Shown here: piece after piece, positions 61,766-64,000 of the stretch
Layout of the letters: every line of letters starts with the position of its first letter
Numbering within the stretch: position 1 is the stretch's first letter
DNA from: Mactromeris polynyma
Taxonomy: Eukaryota; Mollusca; Bivalvia; Venerida; Mactridae
Direction of reading: 5' to 3'
DNA length: 64,000 nt
Assembly: GCA_032209605.1 (NCBI GenBank)
Contig: JASFXZ010000142.1
Location: forward strand, 45,159 to 109,158
Translations under genes and position numbers: made by a program
Notes under the pieces: model-generated
Seen by the model: only the letters and a program-made list of their open reading frames with translations
Databases searched by the model: none
What the model was told of the DNA's origin: nothing

Positions 61766-64000
61766 ATGCCAATGTCAAGCAAGTCAAAGAAAAGGACCAC
61801 GGTTTCGGTTGTTGATAGCAGTACACATTGCGATAGAAATCAAAGAGGTAAATTCGCGGAGTTTAAGCAGTGCATTTATAAAAGACCTTCCATTCCAAAT
61901 GCATAAACTATTAAAAGTCTACGAATTGTACAAGCGGAATACGTTTTCAAGTTTATCATATACATGTTTAAGGTCCTTACTGGCATGTACGTGGTTTGTG
62001 AATGGTCTCAATATATAATTTCTTACAACTAAACTGATTTTATTGAGGCCAGTGAACCGATGCTAACGAAACCAATGTAAAATATTCCTTCGTAAAAATT
62101 GTTGTTTTTAAAAGGGGGAACAAATACAATATGAGACAAAAGTAGTCAATCCTGATGATTATCAACACACTAATAAGAATTCATTCAGTATTGTTTTGAA
62201 TTGACACTCCCAATCAAAGCAATGACTGCTAATCAAATGACGTAATTTCATTTTTCAGTGCCTGCTCCTGTGTACAATGTACAATTAACTAATTGTCAGT
62301 TTGGAAGTCAAAACATTCAAGTACAAGCCAGCAGCGATACGAAATGTGATACAAAAGGTAATGTAACATTGATCTGAATTAAATGCGCTGCTTGATAAGC
62401 GGATGTCTTCCATTTGTTTATCTTATGGTGGATCCGGCAAAATCTGATATAATGAATTACAAGAAGTATCACTTTTGTCTACTATATTGTAGTACGTATC
62501 ATTGCGTCGTACTTTGGTAGTTTTTCGTTTGTGTGCCCCAAATGGAGTTTTTGCAAGTATACAAGTTTCATTTTTATGGAACATAGCATGTTTGTTATAT
62601 TAAAGACTTAAGGAATGTAATCGTAAAGATATTCGTTTTTTTTCTCTATAAGGCATTTTAAGGCTCTTTTAAAACTTCGATACACTTGGATGCACTTCAA
62701 CCCCTTATGTGGAGTTCCACTTATCATATCGAGTTGAGTTATGAACAAAAGTATATGGTAAAAAAGGTGGAATACCAGAATAACAAAATTACATATAGTG
62801 TTCAACGAAATTATTCCCGCTACAACCAATTATTCATGATTATACCACAAAATACACATTTTGATGTTCATCGTTTCTTGTTATCTACCATACATAAACA
62901 CATGGTATTGAAGGCAAATCGACCTCTAACTTTTTATATAATCAGCTATAGGATAATATTGTTGTATGTCTGATTTTGACAGGTAAGTCATCTTGTAAAT
63001 CACATACATAGGTGGTAGAGCGGACAACTTCATTAAAGTTAATTTTGTTACAATGGTGTCAGTGAAACTATTAACAAAATGAGCAACTGATTGATGGGTT
63101 TATTGCAAAGTAAGGGAGTCAAACTGATCTGAAACTTCACTTTAGTTCATCTTCGTCCCATCCCAGATCAGTTCCATATTCTACAAGGTTGAGTAGAAAT
63201 GCTAAATAGACCTGAATAAAGAAAAACGCTCTTATATGCTGTTCTTAAACTGGTTCGCAACGAAACACACATAGAACAGTGTCTGAAAAAATACCTCTTA
63301 TTCGTCGTGAGTAAACCTACTTCTTATTCGTCGTGAATAAAACTGAACGCCGTAATGCATAAACATAGCAAACATCGACGAGCTCGACATACCAGTAATT
63401 ACTGCAGCTCAACCATATTGTTTGTTTTTGTTATTGTGAGCAGTTTGTAATTTGATTGGCCAATGAATGGAGTTGGATTCCTTTCTAAGACAAATTTTTT
63501 TTATCGAGGGAAGCCCATATGTTTGCAATAATTAAATTAAAACTTTCAGTTGGCAATTGTTCATATCAAATATGTTTTAGGCAATGTAGCAACATCATCT
63601 TGATGAGGCCCGTTCAAATATTGACGTTCACATTGGTCAGATTCATCTTATATAATGGAATTTTGAACACATAAATATGTAAATACACAAAAATAATGGA
63701 AATTACAGAACTTTCGTCCCTGCTGTCTCTCTTTTATTCTGATTAAACATCATTTACAGGTTATGCTTGGAACAACTTAATCCATCCTTTGTAACTATTT
63801 AATTTGTAATTATTATCAATACATAAAGAATAATAATAATGGTAGTAATAACGTTACTTTCATAGATGGCACTCAACGGAGCAAAGATACTAAAATTCAC
63901 ACAGGCGTACTCATTCTGAAATCAATACTAGAAAAATATAAAAAGGCGTTACCTTACTCAGACTTAGAGGAAGAACTATCGAAATATATGCACTCAGAGA
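61766..64000 (+). CDS. 5' part of an unrecognised gene with a RHIM-like motif, 3 exons seen, truncated by window end
   Basis: Exons are 61766-61847, 62259-62357 and 63866 to at least 64000. Both introns are GT-AG and phase 1, giving 105 complete codons and an open frame to the edge. Residues 1-27 are basic and Ser/Thr-rich, starting MPMSSKSKKRTT. Exon 2 encodes PAPVYNVQLTNCQFGSQN-IQVQ. The core CQFGSQNIQV fits the RHIM-type pattern [VI]-Q-x-G-x-x-N-x-h-x-h, with Cys in place of the first aliphatic residue. Exon 3 looks helical (LILKSILEKYKKALPYSDLEEELSKYMHSE in part) and may begin a further domain. RHIM motifs form signalling amyloids in necroptosis and Imd-type immunity; extending this to the gene is inference. 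An alternative is a low-complexity linker of an unrelated protein. Confidence 0.6.

Overview
The window is eukaryotic genomic DNA: AT-rich, with small exons bounded by GT-AG introns and dense short repeats. The dispersed elements (a tRNA-headed SINE resembling the Meta-SINEs of molluscs, pogo-type MITEs, a THAP-domain element and a 'GCTCACCTGAG' repeat family) suggest a mollusc, most likely a bivalve. That assignment is an inference from repeat style and protein similarity, made without a database search.

Five protein genes can be read. (1) 261-27247, minus strand: a complete 19-exon selenoprotein thioredoxin-glutathione reductase of 641 codons. It has a presequence-like N-terminus, a CPFC glutaredoxin domain, the CVNVGC flavoprotein centre and a C-terminal Gly-Cys-Sec-Gly whose Sec is an in-frame TGA. 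(2) 29202-31487, plus: TMEM167B (kish-B), 74 aa in three exons. (3) 34480-37471, plus: a 187-aa four-helix claudin/PMP22-type protein in three exons. (4) 41672-51278, minus: a complete 10-exon MAPKAPK2/3-type kinase of 370 aa with both p38 target threonines and the C-terminal export and import signals. (5) 61766 to the window end, plus: the first three coding exons of an unrecognised gene whose second exon encodes a RHIM-like amyloid motif. In the four complete genes the exon lengths sum to a multiple of three with consistent phases, so the models are internally sound.

Layout: the reductase and TMEM167B are head to head across about 2 kb. TMEM167B and the claudin are in tandem. The claudin and the kinase converge across about 4.2 kb that holds a hAT element with a perfect 8-bp target duplication. 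From 51.3 to 61.7 kb I see no supported gene, only repeats and degenerate elements.

Mobile DNA fills much of the introns and spacers. Clear cases are a 1.5-kb pogo-like element with a CENP-B-type helix-turn-helix relic (21711-23214) into which a SINE jumped, leaving a 13-bp target duplication; a 2.67-kb element (24019-26688) with THAP and Ulp1-like remnants; several TIR-bounded MITEs; a 17-bp minisatellite near 6.7-7.2 kb; and other tandem arrays. Two of the conserved genes have a plausible functional link: the reductase maintains redox balance, and the kinase acts in p38 stress signalling. Their shared position here is not evidence of co-regulation.
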